Numbered from the stretch's first letter, positions 45,875-54,899 are shown. The stretch: DNA of 64,000 bases from Myxococcales bacterium (GCA_025359105.1 JANYHK010000097.1:46556-110555); one strand, 5' to 3'. The notes: a model not told the origin generated them from the letters alone. Numbers and translations are program-made.

Positions 45875-46921
45875 ATGAGAACCCTGCGCGAACGCGACAC
45901 CTCCCAGGCTTGCTCCCCGTGGCCGTGCGCGGCCGCGGTGGCGATCGTGGCCCTGACCGGCGCCTGCTCCGACGCGGCGCGCCCCACGAGCCACGCCACC
46001 ACGACCTACGCCGGCGCCGGGAGCGTGCCCGGCAGCTCCGCGGCCCCGCCTCCGCACAAGGGAACCGCGGGCGGCGCGGTCTCGTGGGTCGACGCGGGCC
46101 CGAGCGAGCCTGATCCGAATTTCCAGGACGTCGACGCCTCGACCTTCCTTTGCAACCCGGCCGCCGCGTGGTCACCGGGGCGGCCCATCGCCGGCCTGCC
46201 CGCTGGCCTCCACGCCGCGGCGTTCTCCGTCACACCCGACGAGCGGAGCGTGGCGTGGATCGACGATGCGGGCGCAACCCACGTCGCCGATCGCGCGATC
46301 GCGAGCGAGCCCTTCGGCAACGGCCAGACCGTGGCGGTGACGGCGCAGGCTTCACCGCGCAGCCTCTCGCTCAGCGCCGACGGCCTGCACCTCGTCTTCG
46401 TCAAGCCCGACGCGAAGGGCTTCGCCGAGGTGACCCGCGACGCACGCGGCGGCACGTTCGAAGCCCCCGCGGAGACGGCGTTCGCGCTGGTGAACCAGTG
46501 GGTCGTCTCGCTCGGCGCGACCGTCGCCGATCCTGCCTACGGAAGCGATGGCAGCACGTTCTTCTATTCGCAGCTCGGCGCCCCCGTCACGGTGAGCGAG
46601 TCGCGAGCCTCCCACGCTGGCGCGACACCCGCGTGGACCGCAGGCAGCCCGCGGGGAGGAGCGCCCGTCTCGCCGGTCCACATCGACGCCGAGACGTTCT
46701 ACCGTCACCCCGTGTCCTCGTCGCTCGACGGACTGACGCTGTTCATCTCCGACGACTACCCGAGCACGCCCACGGCGCGCGCCGTATACCGCACGAGCCT
46801 GGGCGGAGAGTTCACGCTCTCGGTGGCGCTCGGCGCCTGGACCTCGGTTCACCCGAACGCGGCGTGCTCGCGCCTCTACTACCTCGAGGGCGGAAGCCCG
46901 AGGCTTGCCGACCGGCAGTAG
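45875..46921 (+). CDS. Propeller-like lipoprotein paired with the giant lipoprotein
   Basis: A 348-residue lipoprotein (signal with LTGAC) followed by a Thr/Ala/Pro/Gly linker and a beta-rich domain. Repeats such as FSVTPDERSVAWIDDAG, LSLSADGLHLVFVKPD, YGSDGSTFFYSQLG and SSLDGLTLFISDDYP follow the TolB/WD40-like PD40 pattern. It starts five bases after the stop of the giant lipoprotein gene, so both are almost certainly on one transcript and may act together at the cell surface. No catalytic residues are apparent. Confidence 0.83.
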   Translation: MRTLRERDTSQACSPWPCAAAVAIVALTGACSDAARPTSHATTTYAGAGSVPGSSAAPPPHKGTAGGAVSWVDAGPSEPDPNFQDVDASTFLCNPAAAWSPGRPIAGLPAGLHAAAFSVTPDERSVAWIDDAGATHVADRAIASEPFGNGQTVAVTAQASPRSLSLSADGLHLVFVKPDAKGFAEVTRDARGGTFEAPAETAFALVNQWVVSLGATVADPAYGSDGSTFFYSQLGAPVTVSESRASHAGATPAWTAGSPRGGAPVSPVHIDAETFYRHPVSSSLDGLTLFISDDYPSTPTARAVYRTSLGGEFTLSVALGAWTSVHPNAACSRLYYLEGGSPRLADRQ

Positions 46922-46949
46922 CGCACGCAAAGTGTGCACGGCGGCGCAC

Positions 46950-46966
46950 CGCGCGTTGAACGCGCG
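46950..46966 (+). terminator. Small perfect hairpin between lipoprotein and kup
   Basis: CGCGCGTT and AACGCGCG flank a single G (46958), so seven to eight base pairs can form around a minimal loop. It lies 29 bases after the lipoprotein stop. It could be a weak terminator or an inverted-repeat operator for kup. Confidence 0.3.
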
Positions 46967-46985
46967 CGGACAGCACGGCGCGGTG

Positions 46986-46991
46986 TAGCGT
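46986..46991 (+). promoter_or_regulatory. Putative -10 box (TAGCGT) of kup
   Basis: TAGCGT with TG directly upstream lies 12 bases before the ATG at 47004. It is a weak match and is listed as part of the recurring TAnnnT set. Confidence 0.25.
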
Positions 46992-47003
46992 GGGGCTGCG
47001 GAG

Positions 47004-48935
47004 ATGGAGGCGCAGGATCGCGAGCACCACGCCCCACGAGGCGGCATCGTCACCCTCACGGTCGGCGCGATGGGCGTCGTGTACGGCGACATCGGCACCT
47101 CGCCGCTCTACGCGGTGAACGAGATCTTCTTCGGGCACTCCGGCGTTGCGCCGACGCCCGACAACATCATCGGCTGCATCTCGCTCGTCCTGTGGACGAT
47201 CACGCTCGTCGTCCTCTTCAAGTACCTCCTCTTCGTGCTCCGGGCCGACAACGACGGCGAGGGCGGCACGTTCGCGCTCTACGGGCTCGTCCACAAGTAC
47301 AAGCGCCGCGGGATCGGCTTCCTCTTGTGGCTCCTCATGCTCGCGGCAGGGCTGCTCTTCGGCGAGGGCATCATCACGCCGGCGATCAGCGTCCTGTCGG
47401 CGGTCGAGGGACTCGAGATCGTCACGCCAGCGTTCGATCGCTTCGTCGTGCCGCTCACGCTCGCGATCTTGACGGCGCTCTTCGTCATCCAGCGCCACGG
47501 CACCGCGAAGGTGGGGACGGTGTTCGGTCCGATCATCTTGTGCTGGTTCTCTGCCATCGGCGTGCTCGGCGCGATGCAGGTCGCGAAGCATCCGGAGATC
47601 CTCGCCGCCGTCAATCCGCTTCGCGGGCTCGGCACGCTCCACGCGCTCGGGCTCGGCGGCACGATGCGTTTGCTCGGCGCTGTCGTCCTCGCGATCACCG
47701 GCGGCGAGGCCCTGTACGCGGACATGGGCCACTTCGGCCGCCGACCGATTCGTTTGAGCTGGCTCTCGCTCGTCTACCCCGCGCTCCTCGCGAGCTACCT
47801 CGGGCAGGGCGCGTACCTCCTCGGCGGCGAGCCGGTCGCGCACAAGAACGTCTTCTACAGCGTTGTTCCGACCGCGGCCCTCGTCCCCATGGTGGTCCTC
47901 GCCACGTGCGCGACGGTCATCGCGTCGCAGGCCCTCATCTCCGGCGCGTTCTCGCTCGCGACGCAGGCGATGGCACTCGGGCTCTTCCCGCGCCTGCACG
48001 TCGTGCAGACGCACCAGGCGCACGCGGGGCAGATCTACGTGCCGTTCATCAACTGGGCGCTCTTCGCGGGGTGCATCTCCCTCGTCGTGAGCTTCCGCTC
48101 GAGCACCAACCTCGCGGCGGCGTACGGCCTCTCGGTCTCCGGCGTCATGCTCACGACGTCGATCGCGATGACGGCGGTCGCGCGCCTGTACTGGCACTGG
48201 CGATGGCCGGTGACGCTGCTGGTCTTCGCGCCGCTCGCGTTCGTCGACGCGTCGTTCCTCACCGCGAACTCGCTCAAGTTCCTCGACGGCGGGTACATCC
48301 CGCTGTCGCTCGGCGTCCTCCTCTTCGTCGTGATGACGACGTGGCGCTGGGGCCGGAAGGCGACGTTCGCCGCCTACTCCGGAAAGCGCACCATGACCAT
48401 CAAGGAGCTCGTCGCGATCAAGGAGACCGCGTCCCTCTTCGATCGCAACGCCGTCATCATGGTGCCGAAGCCCCTGCGGTCGGAGAACGACAACTCGCCC
48501 GCGCTGATGCAGCTCCTCTGGGATCGGTGGGGGATCTTGCCCAAGAACCTCATCTTCGTCGAGGTGGTGCACAAGAAGGTGCCGTACGTGCACGACGCGC
48601 GCTACCGCGTGACGGTGTTCCAGCGCTCGCCGGCGCGCGGGTGCATCGTGAGCGTCACGGTGGTCTTCGGCTTCATGGAGGAGCCCAACGTGGAGCGCGT
48701 GCTCGAAGGGTTGGCGGGGCACCACGAGATCGATCTGCCGGCCGACCCGCACAAGTGGATCGTGCACGTGTCGCAGGAGAACGCGATGCCGGCCAAGGAC
48801 GCGAGCGCCTTCGCGCGTGCGCGCCTGCGACTCTTCTCGCTCCTGCGCCAGGTGTCGACGCCGGCGTACTACTATTACCGGCTCGGCAACGAGGTGCAGC
48901 TCTCGACGGAGATCATGCCGGTTCGGGTCCGCTGA
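47004..48935 (+). CDS. kup: KUP/HAK/KT-family potassium uptake protein
   Basis: A 643-residue potassium:proton symporter. The first helix carries GVVYGDIGTSPLYAVNE, the family hallmark. EGGTFALYGLV, LFGEGIITPAISVLSAVEG and ITGGEALYADMGHFG are the conserved ion-binding segments. About twelve membrane spans fill residues 12-430. A soluble C-terminal domain (about 460-643) has the usual beta-alpha pattern. The length is typical. The protein imports potassium across the inner membrane, mainly at low pH or low potassium in species studied. The neighbours are unrelated lipoprotein genes, so nothing further about regulation can be said. It is convergent with the propeller-like lipoprotein gene (13-base gap). 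Confidence 0.97.
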   Translation: MEAQDREHHAPRGGIVTLTVGAMGVVYGDIGTSPLYAVNEIFFGHSGVAPTPDNIIGCISLVLWTITLVVLFKYLLFVLRADNDGEGGTFALYGLVHKYKRRGIGFLLWLLMLAAGLLFGEGIITPAISVLSAVEGLEIVTPAFDRFVVPLTLAILTALFVIQRHGTAKVGTVFGPIILCWFSAIGVLGAMQVAKHPEILAAVNPLRGLGTLHALGLGGTMRLLGAVVLAITGGEALYADMGHFGRRPIRLSWLSLVYPALLASYLGQGAYLLGGEPVAHKNVFYSVVPTAALVPMVVLATCATVIASQALISGAFSLATQAMALGLFPRLHVVQTHQAHAGQIYVPFINWALFAGCISLVVSFRSSTNLAAAYGLSVSGVMLTTSIAMTAVARLYWHWRWPVTLLVFAPLAFVDASFLTANSLKFLDGGYIPLSLGVLLFVVMTTWRWGRKATFAAYSGKRTMTIKELVAIKETASLFDRNAVIMVPKPLRSENDNSPALMQLLWDRWGILPKNLIFVEVVHKKVPYVHDARYRVTVFQRSPARGCIVSVTVVFGFMEEPNVERVLEGLAGHHEIDLPADPHKWIVHVSQENAMPAKDASAFARARLRLFSLLRQVSTPAYYYYRLGNEVQLSTEIMPVRVR

Positions 48936-48948
48936 GGCATCACGGCGG

Positions 48949-49902
48949 TCAGGGCGGCGGATACGGGGCCGCCGCGGCGCCGCTGAAGCTGGCGCCCGCG
49001 GGGAAGCCGGCGATAGCCGAGCCCAGCGTCTGCGCGCTCGGGTCGAAGGGAAATACCTGGCTGTTCGCGTAGAAGAGGAGGTTGCCGTGGCTGTGGGCGA
49101 GCCCGTAGATCCCGAGGCCGGTGAACTGCTTGATGAGCTTGATCGGCGCGCCGGTGACGAGGTCCACTTCCGCGATGCAGTCGCCGCCGTTCGGGCACGC
49201 GAACGCGCCGCTGCCGGTGTTCGCCGCCGCGGCCAGGTAACCCTTGGTACCGAGCGCCGTGACGTCCCCCGAAGGTCGGAGCGTGCCGAGCGCGTTCGCC
49301 AGGATCACCGTGACGTCCCCGTTCGTCTCGTCCACGCGAACGTAGTCGCCGGCGCCCATGTACCCGACGAGGACCTCCCGCGTCTGCGAGACCGTGCCGA
49401 CCGGGGCGGTTCCGAGCGCGTACGGAAATTTCGAGTTCGTTCGGATCGCCGTGCATCCGGTCGGCGTCACGCGGTAGAGATCCTTGTTGTCGAACGACGT
49501 GACGAACAGGGTACCGTCCGTGAAGATCGCGGTCTCCTCGGCGGACGGGCAGCCGGCCGAAGGGAGCGCGGTGAAGACGTTGGAGACGATGTCGAGCTTG
49601 TAGACTTTCTGGTCCTTCCCCGCGCTGAAGGACAGCGACACCTTCGCCGGATTGGGCGGAGGGACGACGTCGACCGGCGCGTCGGTCGGCTTGGCCGCGT
49701 CGACCGCGACGATCGCGCCGTCGGGCGCCACGACGGCGGCGTCCTGCGAGACGAGGGCCGTGCCGTCCGGCGTCCCCGCATCGAGCGCGGCGGGCCCATC
49801 CCCGGGCAGGTCGCCCCCATCGGACACCGACAATGCGCTGCCCACGAGCGGCAAGCCGCAGCCGCCGAGCACCAGCGAGACCCATGCGAGCCGATGGACC
49901 AC
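48949..49902 (-). CDS. Propeller-like lipoprotein
   Basis: From the GTG at 49902 the product is 317 residues: a lipoprotein signal (LVLGGC), an Ala/Asp-rich linker (about 25-75) and a beta-rich domain with propeller-type strands (KDQKVYKLDIVS, DGTLFVTSFDNKDLYRV, GALGTKGYLAAAAN-like and GIYGLAHSHGNLLFYANS). The GTG is preferred over an ATG at 50037. The longer version would overlap the divergent beta-helix gene, has an implausible N-terminus, and a TACGCT box with TGC before it stands eight bases upstream of the GTG. Function is unknown. A cell-envelope location is expected. Confidence 0.78.
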   Translation of the reverse strand: MVHRLAWVSLVLGGCGLPLVGSALSVSDGGDLPGDGPAALDAGTPDGTALVSQDAAVVAPDGAIVAVDAAKPTDAPVDVVPPPNPAKVSLSFSAGKDQKVYKLDIVSNVFTALPSAGCPSAEETAIFTDGTLFVTSFDNKDLYRVTPTGCTAIRTNSKFPYALGTAPVGTVSQTREVLVGYMGAGDYVRVDETNGDVTVILANALGTLRPSGDVTALGTKGYLAAAANTGSGAFACPNGGDCIAEVDLVTGAPIKLIKQFTGLGIYGLAHSHGNLLFYANSQVFPFDPSAQTLGSAIAGFPAGASFSGAAAAPYPPP

Positions 49903-49910
49903 TCGTGAGC

Positions 49911-49916
49911 AGCGTA
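49911..49916 (-). promoter_or_regulatory. Putative extended -10 box (TGC-TACGCT)
   Basis: On the minus strand TGCTACGCT is followed by eight bases and the GTG at 49902. It supports the shorter start of the propeller-like lipoprotein. Confidence 0.4.
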
Positions 49917-50024
49917 GCAGTCGGTCGGCCCAGCGCCGAGCGGGCCGGCCCCGAGAAGAAGAGTCGTCGATGGCGTGCGACCTCGCCCGCCGGCCGGCAT
50001 CCCCCGTGCGGAAGGCGGGCGTCC

Positions 50025-51665
50025 ATGCGAGGTTCATTCACCAATTTCGTGGTTCTCGCGGCGACGGCGGTGGTGGCGTGTGGGCCGGTGGGAGCCAAGA
50101 TGGAGCCGTCTTCGTCGCCCCCGGGCGCGTCGCCTGCAGGCCCGCCCGCGACGACCGCGCCGAGCGCGCCGACGCCAGGAACGACGCCCCCAACCACGAC
50201 CCCGCCTGCCGGCTCGCCAGCCGCGGGGGTCCCGCACGCCGTGAAGGTGGCGCGGACCACGTCGATCCCGGCATGCGCCGTGTTCGTCGACGCCGCGAGC
50301 ACCGAGGCCGCGGACGGAACGGCCGGCCGCCCTCACACGACCCTGGCGGCCGCGCTCACCTCCGCGAACGACGGCGCGATCATCTGCGTCGCCGAGGGGA
50401 CGTACGCGGAGGCCCTGACTCCGGGGACCAAGTACTTCACGCTGGCCGGCGGCTTCCAGAGCAAGACCGACTTCAAGGTGCGGGACTCGTCCACCCACGT
50501 CTCCAAGGCGCAGGGGAACGGCGCGAACACGTTCCTCAAGATCGTCGACCCCGCTCCCACCGCGGGGCAGCTGACCGCGATCGACGGCTTCGAGATCACC
50601 GGCTACGCGCAGGCCATCGTTCACGACGTCTACTACTCGCAGCGCTTCGACCTCACGAACGACTTCATCCACGACAACGCCTGCGCGCCCGGCAACAACG
50701 GCGGCGGCTTCTACCTCAACAACGTGTCGGGCACGATCAGCGGGAACGTCATCGCCCGCAACACGTGCGGCCGCGGCGGCGGCGGCGCCATCGACGACAG
50801 CGCCAACGAGAACTCGGTCACCCTCGCCAACAACCTCGTGGATTCGAACGTCGGCAACGAACCCGACATCGGCCATGGGGGCGGTCTCTATCTCTTCTGC
50901 AAGTCGCTCACGCTGACGGCGAACGAGCTCACGGGAAACAGCGTCACCGGCTGGGGCGGGGGGCTCTACGTCGGCGCGGACACCGGCAGGGGCAGGGACA
51001 CCACGGCCACGCTGACCTGGAACGTCTACCGGGACAACCGCGCCGCGATCTACGGCGGTGGCCTCTTCTGCGACGACTCTGCCCACTGCAGCAGCGATCA
51101 CGAGCTTTTCGAGAAGAACTGCGGCGGCAATGTCTATCTCGACTGCGGCCCCGACGGCGCGGGGCCGACCGTGGCCACGTTCGATCACATGACCAACAGC
51201 CAAGCGTTGACCGTCGACTGCCGAGCGCCGGGACCTGGCGTGCAGATCACGAAGAACAACACGGCGAAGGACTCCTACACGTTCAAGAGCTCCATCTTCT
51301 GGGGCAACGCGAAGGGTCTCGATTTCGAAGCGTCGTGCGGCTCCGGATGCGCCGACGTCCGCGTCGCCGTCAGCTACTCCGACGTGCAGACCGCGTACGC
51401 CAACGGTGGGGTGAGCGTCACCTTCGGCGCCGGCAACCTGGAGGGCGCCGATCCGCTCTTCGTCGACCCCGCCGCCCACGACTACCACCTCCGGTCGAAG
51501 CACGGACACTGGGCGGCTGCGAGCTACACCGTCGACGCCACCGACAGCCCTGCCCTCCACTCCGGAGACCCCTCCGGCCCCTCGACCGACGGGCCGGCTC
51601 GGGCGGGCAGCCGCAGCGAAATGGGCACCTACGGCAACAGCGTCGAGGCGTCTCTGGTGCAGTGA
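50025..51665 (+). CDS. Right-handed beta-helix lipoprotein
   Basis: A 546-residue lipoprotein (signal ending VVAC) with a Pro/Thr/Ala-rich linker (about 30-75) and a beta-helix domain. CAVFVDAAST leads into the first coil. Repeated short strands separated by Asn/Gly turns follow: ITGYAQAIVHDVYY, NNGGGFYLNNVSGTISGNVI, NSVTLANNLVDSN and SLTLTANELTGNSV, then WGGGLYVGAD and YGGGLFCDDSA. The end contains GADPLFVDPAAHDYHL, typical of polymorphic outer-membrane and choice-of-anchor type beta-helix proteins. Pectate-lyase-like folds often bind or cut polysaccharides, but no catalytic Asp cluster can be confirmed. The ATG at 50025 is chosen for its lipoprotein signal. Confidence 0.85.
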   Translation: MRGSFTNFVVLAATAVVACGPVGAKMEPSSSPPGASPAGPPATTAPSAPTPGTTPPTTTPPAGSPAAGVPHAVKVARTTSIPACAVFVDAASTEAADGTAGRPHTTLAAALTSANDGAIICVAEGTYAEALTPGTKYFTLAGGFQSKTDFKVRDSSTHVSKAQGNGANTFLKIVDPAPTAGQLTAIDGFEITGYAQAIVHDVYYSQRFDLTNDFIHDNACAPGNNGGGFYLNNVSGTISGNVIARNTCGRGGGGAIDDSANENSVTLANNLVDSNVGNEPDIGHGGGLYLFCKSLTLTANELTGNSVTGWGGGLYVGADTGRGRDTTATLTWNVYRDNRAAIYGGGLFCDDSAHCSSDHELFEKNCGGNVYLDCGPDGAGPTVATFDHMTNSQALTVDCRAPGPGVQITKNNTAKDSYTFKSSIFWGNAKGLDFEASCGSGCADVRVAVSYSDVQTAYANGGVSVTFGAGNLEGADPLFVDPAAHDYHLRSKHGHWAAASYTVDATDSPALHSGDPSGPSTDGPARAGSRSEMGTYGNSVEASLVQ

Positions 51666-51671
51666 GGCCCG

Positions 51672-52592
51672 TCACGAGACGCGTCTCGAAGGTGAACACG
51701 CAGCGACCGGCTCCTCGAGGAAGGACGCAAGCAAGCTGTCCACGCGCTCCAGCCCGCCGAGCCAGCCCGCGAGCGCTTCGCGCAGCGCCTCGACGCCCGG
51801 GTAACGACCGCCGACTTCACGGCTCATGGCGCGTCCCAGGATCTTCGCGAACTCGGGATCGAGCGGCGGCTCGGAGCCGGGAGGCATGACGTTCCTCGCA
51901 CCGGGATGCCAGCCGGTCACCGCACGAAACAGGATGGCGCCGACGGAGTAGACGTCGGACATCGGCGTCACAGGCCCCCCGGCCGCGACCTCCGGCGCCG
52001 TGTACCCGGCCGCCGACGCGTCCGGCTCCTCGATGCCCAGCGGGAACTGGCCGCGGTCCGTCAGCATCGCGAGCACGCGCGGCGGCGACGTCGAGAGCGC
52101 GACGCGCTGCGGGCTCAGAGCCCCATGCGTGATTCCGGCGACGTGCAGGTCCGCCAGGCCGGCGAGAACGTCGAGCACGATGGGCGACACCTCACGCGCC
52201 GGCAGGCGACAACGCTCCCGGAGCAGCCCCGCGAGGGTTTCTTCACCGGACCACTCCGTGACGACGTACCGCTCACCGCCGACGAGCATTCCCCGGTCGA
52301 TCACAGGGACGATGTGCATCGAGCGCATCGCGCCGGCCACGCAGAGCTCCACCGCGAGCTTGTCCTCCTCGCCGAAGAGCGGCGTCCGGACCGAAGACGG
52401 CTCGTCGCGCTCCAGGAGGTGGAGCATCAGGCGCCCCTCGTCGACGACGGCGCGCACCTCGTAGAGGGCGCGTGGTCCTGTCAGGCCGAGGAAGCGCTCG
52501 ACGCGGTACTTTCTGTCGACGATCGTGGGGAGCGCCATGCGGCCCACAAACGGCTTCGGGGCGGGTGCGGGGCGAGCGTCGGAGGTGGGCAT
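51672..52592 (-). CDS. Pseudokinase of the Ser/Thr kinase family
   Basis: A 306-residue protein with the protein-kinase fold but degraded catalytic motifs. The glycine-loop region is FLGLTGPRALYEV. The ATP lysine is not found in the following strand (RLMLHLLERDE). HRD is replaced by THGALSPQRVAL, and DFG by TDRGQF. The structural YTAPEVAAG (APE) and SDVYSVGAILF are retained. No membrane span is present. Such proteins usually act as scaffolds or allosteric partners, often with FHA proteins, of which this window has three. The ATG at 52592 is preceded by GAGGG with a four-base spacer. It faces the beta-helix lipoprotein gene tail to tail, with a six-base gap. Confidence 0.85.
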   Translation of the reverse strand: MPTSDARPAPAPKPFVGRMALPTIVDRKYRVERFLGLTGPRALYEVRAVVDEGRLMLHLLERDEPSSVRTPLFGEEDKLAVELCVAGAMRSMHIVPVIDRGMLVGGERYVVTEWSGEETLAGLLRERCRLPAREVSPIVLDVLAGLADLHVAGITHGALSPQRVALSTSPPRVLAMLTDRGQFPLGIEEPDASAAGYTAPEVAAGGPVTPMSDVYSVGAILFRAVTGWHPGARNVMPPGSEPPLDPEFAKILGRAMSREVGGRYPGVEALREALAGWLGGLERVDSLLASFLEEPVAACSPSRRVS

Positions 52593-52794
52593 GTCGCCCT
52601 CGTTGCAAGGCTCAGACCCGATCCGGGCACCGCGCAACAGCGGCGTTCCGAGCACGGGCCCGCGGCGGTTGCCGGATGTGCAACGTCGTGTGTAGCGCGC
52701 TCGGCAACGCCCCAGAACGTGAGCCCCTCGACCGACCGGCCTGCCCGGCCCGCCATCTTGCCGCGCGAGGCGAAGGAGGGCGGACCGGATCTGG

Positions 52795-52800
52795 TAACAT
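52795..52800 (+). promoter_or_regulatory. Putative extended -10 box (TGG-TAACAT)
   Basis: TGGTAACAT is followed by seven bases and the ATG at 52808. No Shine-Dalgarno sequence is present. It supports the small membrane-protein gene being real. Confidence 0.4.
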
Positions 52801-52807
52801 TTCCGGC

Positions 52808-53158
52808 ATGCTGCGGCTCGTGCCCACCGTGCGGGGACCTATCTTGAACGTCCCGGCCGACATCCTCGAGAGGCTCGCGCGCCGCGTCGAGGAAGGGCGA
52901 CTCCTCGGAGATGGCACCCCGGTCCATGAGCTGGTCGCGGGGCTCTTGATGCTCGTGCTGATCCCGCTGATGGTCATGGCGGTCTCGCTCCCGTCAAGCG
53001 CGTCCGTGTGGCCCCTCTTGTCCCCCGTGCTGCTCGTGCTCCCAGCAGCGCCTCGCGCGCTCGTTCGTAGCCGCCGGTATCGACGTGCAGTCGAGCCCGC
53101 CGGTCCTGGTGCCGTCGTTTGCCGAAGGTCCGCGCTGCGGCTAAGTAGTGGGGCTTGA
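52808..53158 (+). CDS. Small membrane protein, hypothetical
   Basis: A possible 116-residue product with an amphipathic N-terminus (LRLVPTVRGPILNVPADILERLARRV) and two hydrophobic segments (about 47-65, LVAGLLMLVLIPLMVMAVSL, and about 72-85). An Arg-rich C-terminus follows. I recognise no family. Support comes from the TAACAT box placed before its ATG, from GC-rich third codon positions in the hydrophobic part, and from its stop overlapping the start of the zinc-ribbon SDR gene (TGATG). The C-terminal third looks less protein-like, so the end or the gene itself remains doubtful. Confidence 0.45.
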   Translation: MLRLVPTVRGPILNVPADILERLARRVEEGRLLGDGTPVHELVAGLLMLVLIPLMVMAVSLPSSASVWPLLSPVLLVLPAAPRALVRSRRYRRAVEPAGPGAVVCRRSALRLSSGA

Positions 53159-54798
53159 TGCCTGCCATCACGCCCGAAGAGCTCACGCGCTGCCTCGCGG
53201 TGCTCGAGTCCATCCTCGAAGATCGCGCGCGCCTCAGCGAGATGCCCGACGCGCTGCGGCGCGCGTTCCTGGTCGCGGCCGGGCGGGTGTCGAGGCCCAC
53301 GCGTGACGAGACCCGCAAGAGCGCGAAGGCGTTCCGGCGCATCGTACGGAAGACGGCGCAGGGGCACGATCGGGAGGTGCGCGCCGCGACCGCGATCCGC
53401 GAAGCGCGGCGCGCAGAGGTCTTCGTCGCGCCGAAGCAGCTCGTGAACCCTGAAGGAGCGGCGAGCGAGGCCGCGGGGGCGGCCGGGGCAGGAGACTCGG
53501 TCCGCGAGCTCAAGAAACCGCGCGCTTGCTACGTCTGCAAGACGGAGTTCACGCGGCTCCACTTCTTCTACGACGCGATGTGCGCGACGTGTGCAGAGCT
53601 CAACTACCGCAAGCGCTTCCAGAGCGCCTCGCTCGACGGGCGCGTCGCGCTCATCACCGGCGCCCGCATCAAGATCGGCTTCCAGGCGGCGCTGTTGATG
53701 CTTCGCGCGGGCGCGCGCGTGATCGTGACGACGCGCTTTCCGCGTGACGCCGCGCAGCGCTTCGCGCGCGAGGCCGACTTCGCGAAGTGGCAGAGCCGGC
53801 TCGAGGTCCACGGCCTCGACCTGCGGCACGCGCCGAGCGTCGAGATGTTCGCGCGCTACCTGACGCAGACGAAGGATCGCCTCGACATCCTCATCAACAA
53901 CGCGGCGCAGACGGTGCGCAGACCTGCCGGGTTCTACGCGCACATGCTGGAGACGGAGATGCGCCCGTTCGACAGCCTCCCGCCCGAGGTGCAGTCGGTG
54001 CTGGGCGGTCACGAGGCGTGCAAGGCCGCCATGGCGATGGGTCAGGGCGCCGTTCATGGTCCCGCGCTGGCGTCGAGAGATCACACGAGCGGCGCGGCCG
54101 GCGGAGGCGGCAACGGCAACAACGGCAACAACGGCAGCGGCGGGGAGGCCAGCGGCTTCGTGGCGTGGCGCGGGGACGGCCCGGGGGTCGGAATTCGCAC
54201 CTCCGCGCTCCTCTCGCAGGTCCCGTGCGCGTACGACGACGCCGCGAACGACGCCGAAATCTTCCCGGCCGGAAAGGCCGACGCCGATCTCCAGCAGATC
54301 GATCTCCGCCCGAACAACAGCTGGCGGCTCACCCTCGCGGACGTCCCCTCCCCCGAGATGCTCGAGGTGCAGCTCGTGAACGCGGTGGCGCCGTTCATCC
54401 TGTGCAGCAAGCTGAAGCCGCTGATGCTGCGCCACCCGACGGGCGAGAAGCACATCGTCAACGTCTCGGCGGTGGAGGGCCAGTTCTCGCGGCGCACGAA
54501 GACCGACAAGCATCCACACACGAACATGGCGAAGGCCGCCCTCAACATGATGACGCTCACGAGCGCCCCCGACTACGCGGCCGACGGCATCTTCATGAAC
54601 GCCGTCGACACCGGCTGGGTCACCGACGAGGATCCGGCGGCGCTCTCGGCGCGCAAGCAGGAGATGCACGACTTCCAGCCGCCGCTCGACATCGTCGACG
54701 GCGCAGCGCGCGTGTGCGATCCGTTCTTCTCGGGGCTGCTCACGGGCCAGCACGTGTGGGGGAAGTTCTTGAAGGACTACGTCTCCGTCGCGTGGTGA
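53158..54798 (+). CDS. SDR-type oxidoreductase fused to a zinc-ribbon N-terminal domain
   Basis: A 546-residue protein. Residues 1-100 are helical and charged. Then a four-cysteine cluster (CYVCKTEF ... CATCAELN, about 122-150) forms a probable zinc ribbon. An SDR Rossmann domain follows with ALITGARIKIGFQAALLM as its dinucleotide motif (TGxxxxIG) and DILINNAAQT as the NNAG-like motif. The catalytic region NVSAVEGQF leads to HPHTNMAKAALNM, where the lysine is kept but the Tyr of YxxxK is replaced by Thr. A Gly/Asn-rich insert lies at about 310-330. The closest family I recognise is the group of eukaryote-like SDRs with the HPHTNMAK signature. The reaction is unknown. The ATG at 53158 overlaps the preceding stop. 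Confidence 0.85.
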   Translation: MPAITPEELTRCLAVLESILEDRARLSEMPDALRRAFLVAAGRVSRPTRDETRKSAKAFRRIVRKTAQGHDREVRAATAIREARRAEVFVAPKQLVNPEGAASEAAGAAGAGDSVRELKKPRACYVCKTEFTRLHFFYDAMCATCAELNYRKRFQSASLDGRVALITGARIKIGFQAALLMLRAGARVIVTTRFPRDAAQRFAREADFAKWQSRLEVHGLDLRHAPSVEMFARYLTQTKDRLDILINNAAQTVRRPAGFYAHMLETEMRPFDSLPPEVQSVLGGHEACKAAMAMGQGAVHGPALASRDHTSGAAGGGGNGNNGNNGSGGEASGFVAWRGDGPGVGIRTSALLSQVPCAYDDAANDAEIFPAGKADADLQQIDLRPNNSWRLTLADVPSPEMLEVQLVNAVAPFILCSKLKPLMLRHPTGEKHIVNVSAVEGQFSRRTKTDKHPHTNMAKAALNMMTLTSAPDYAADGIFMNAVDTGWVTDEDPAALSARKQEMHDFQPPLDIVDGAARVCDPFFSGLLTGQHVWGKFLKDYVSVAW

Positions 54799-54806
54799 TT
54801 GCGGGT

Positions 54807-54899
54807 CTGGCTCGTTCCAGCCAGGCGCGAGAATTCGACGCGCCGCCGCGTCGCCGATGGATCGGGCGAGTCGCGGGTGCTGCCTGAGGGCTGCACCCG
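54807..54899 (+). terminator. Two hairpins after the SDR gene
   Basis: CTGGCT (54807-54812) pairs with AGCCAG (54819-54824) eight bases after the SDR stop. CGGGTGC (54874-54880) pairs with GCACCCG (54893-54899). Neither has a T-tract. They are the only structured elements seen in the 169-base gap before the next lipoprotein gene. Confidence 0.35.

Noticed and set aside
49903..50037. Longer start of the propeller-like lipoprotein at 50037
   Set aside because: It would overlap the divergent beta-helix gene and add an Arg-rich stretch before the lipoprotein signal. The GTG at 49902 with a -10-like box fits better.
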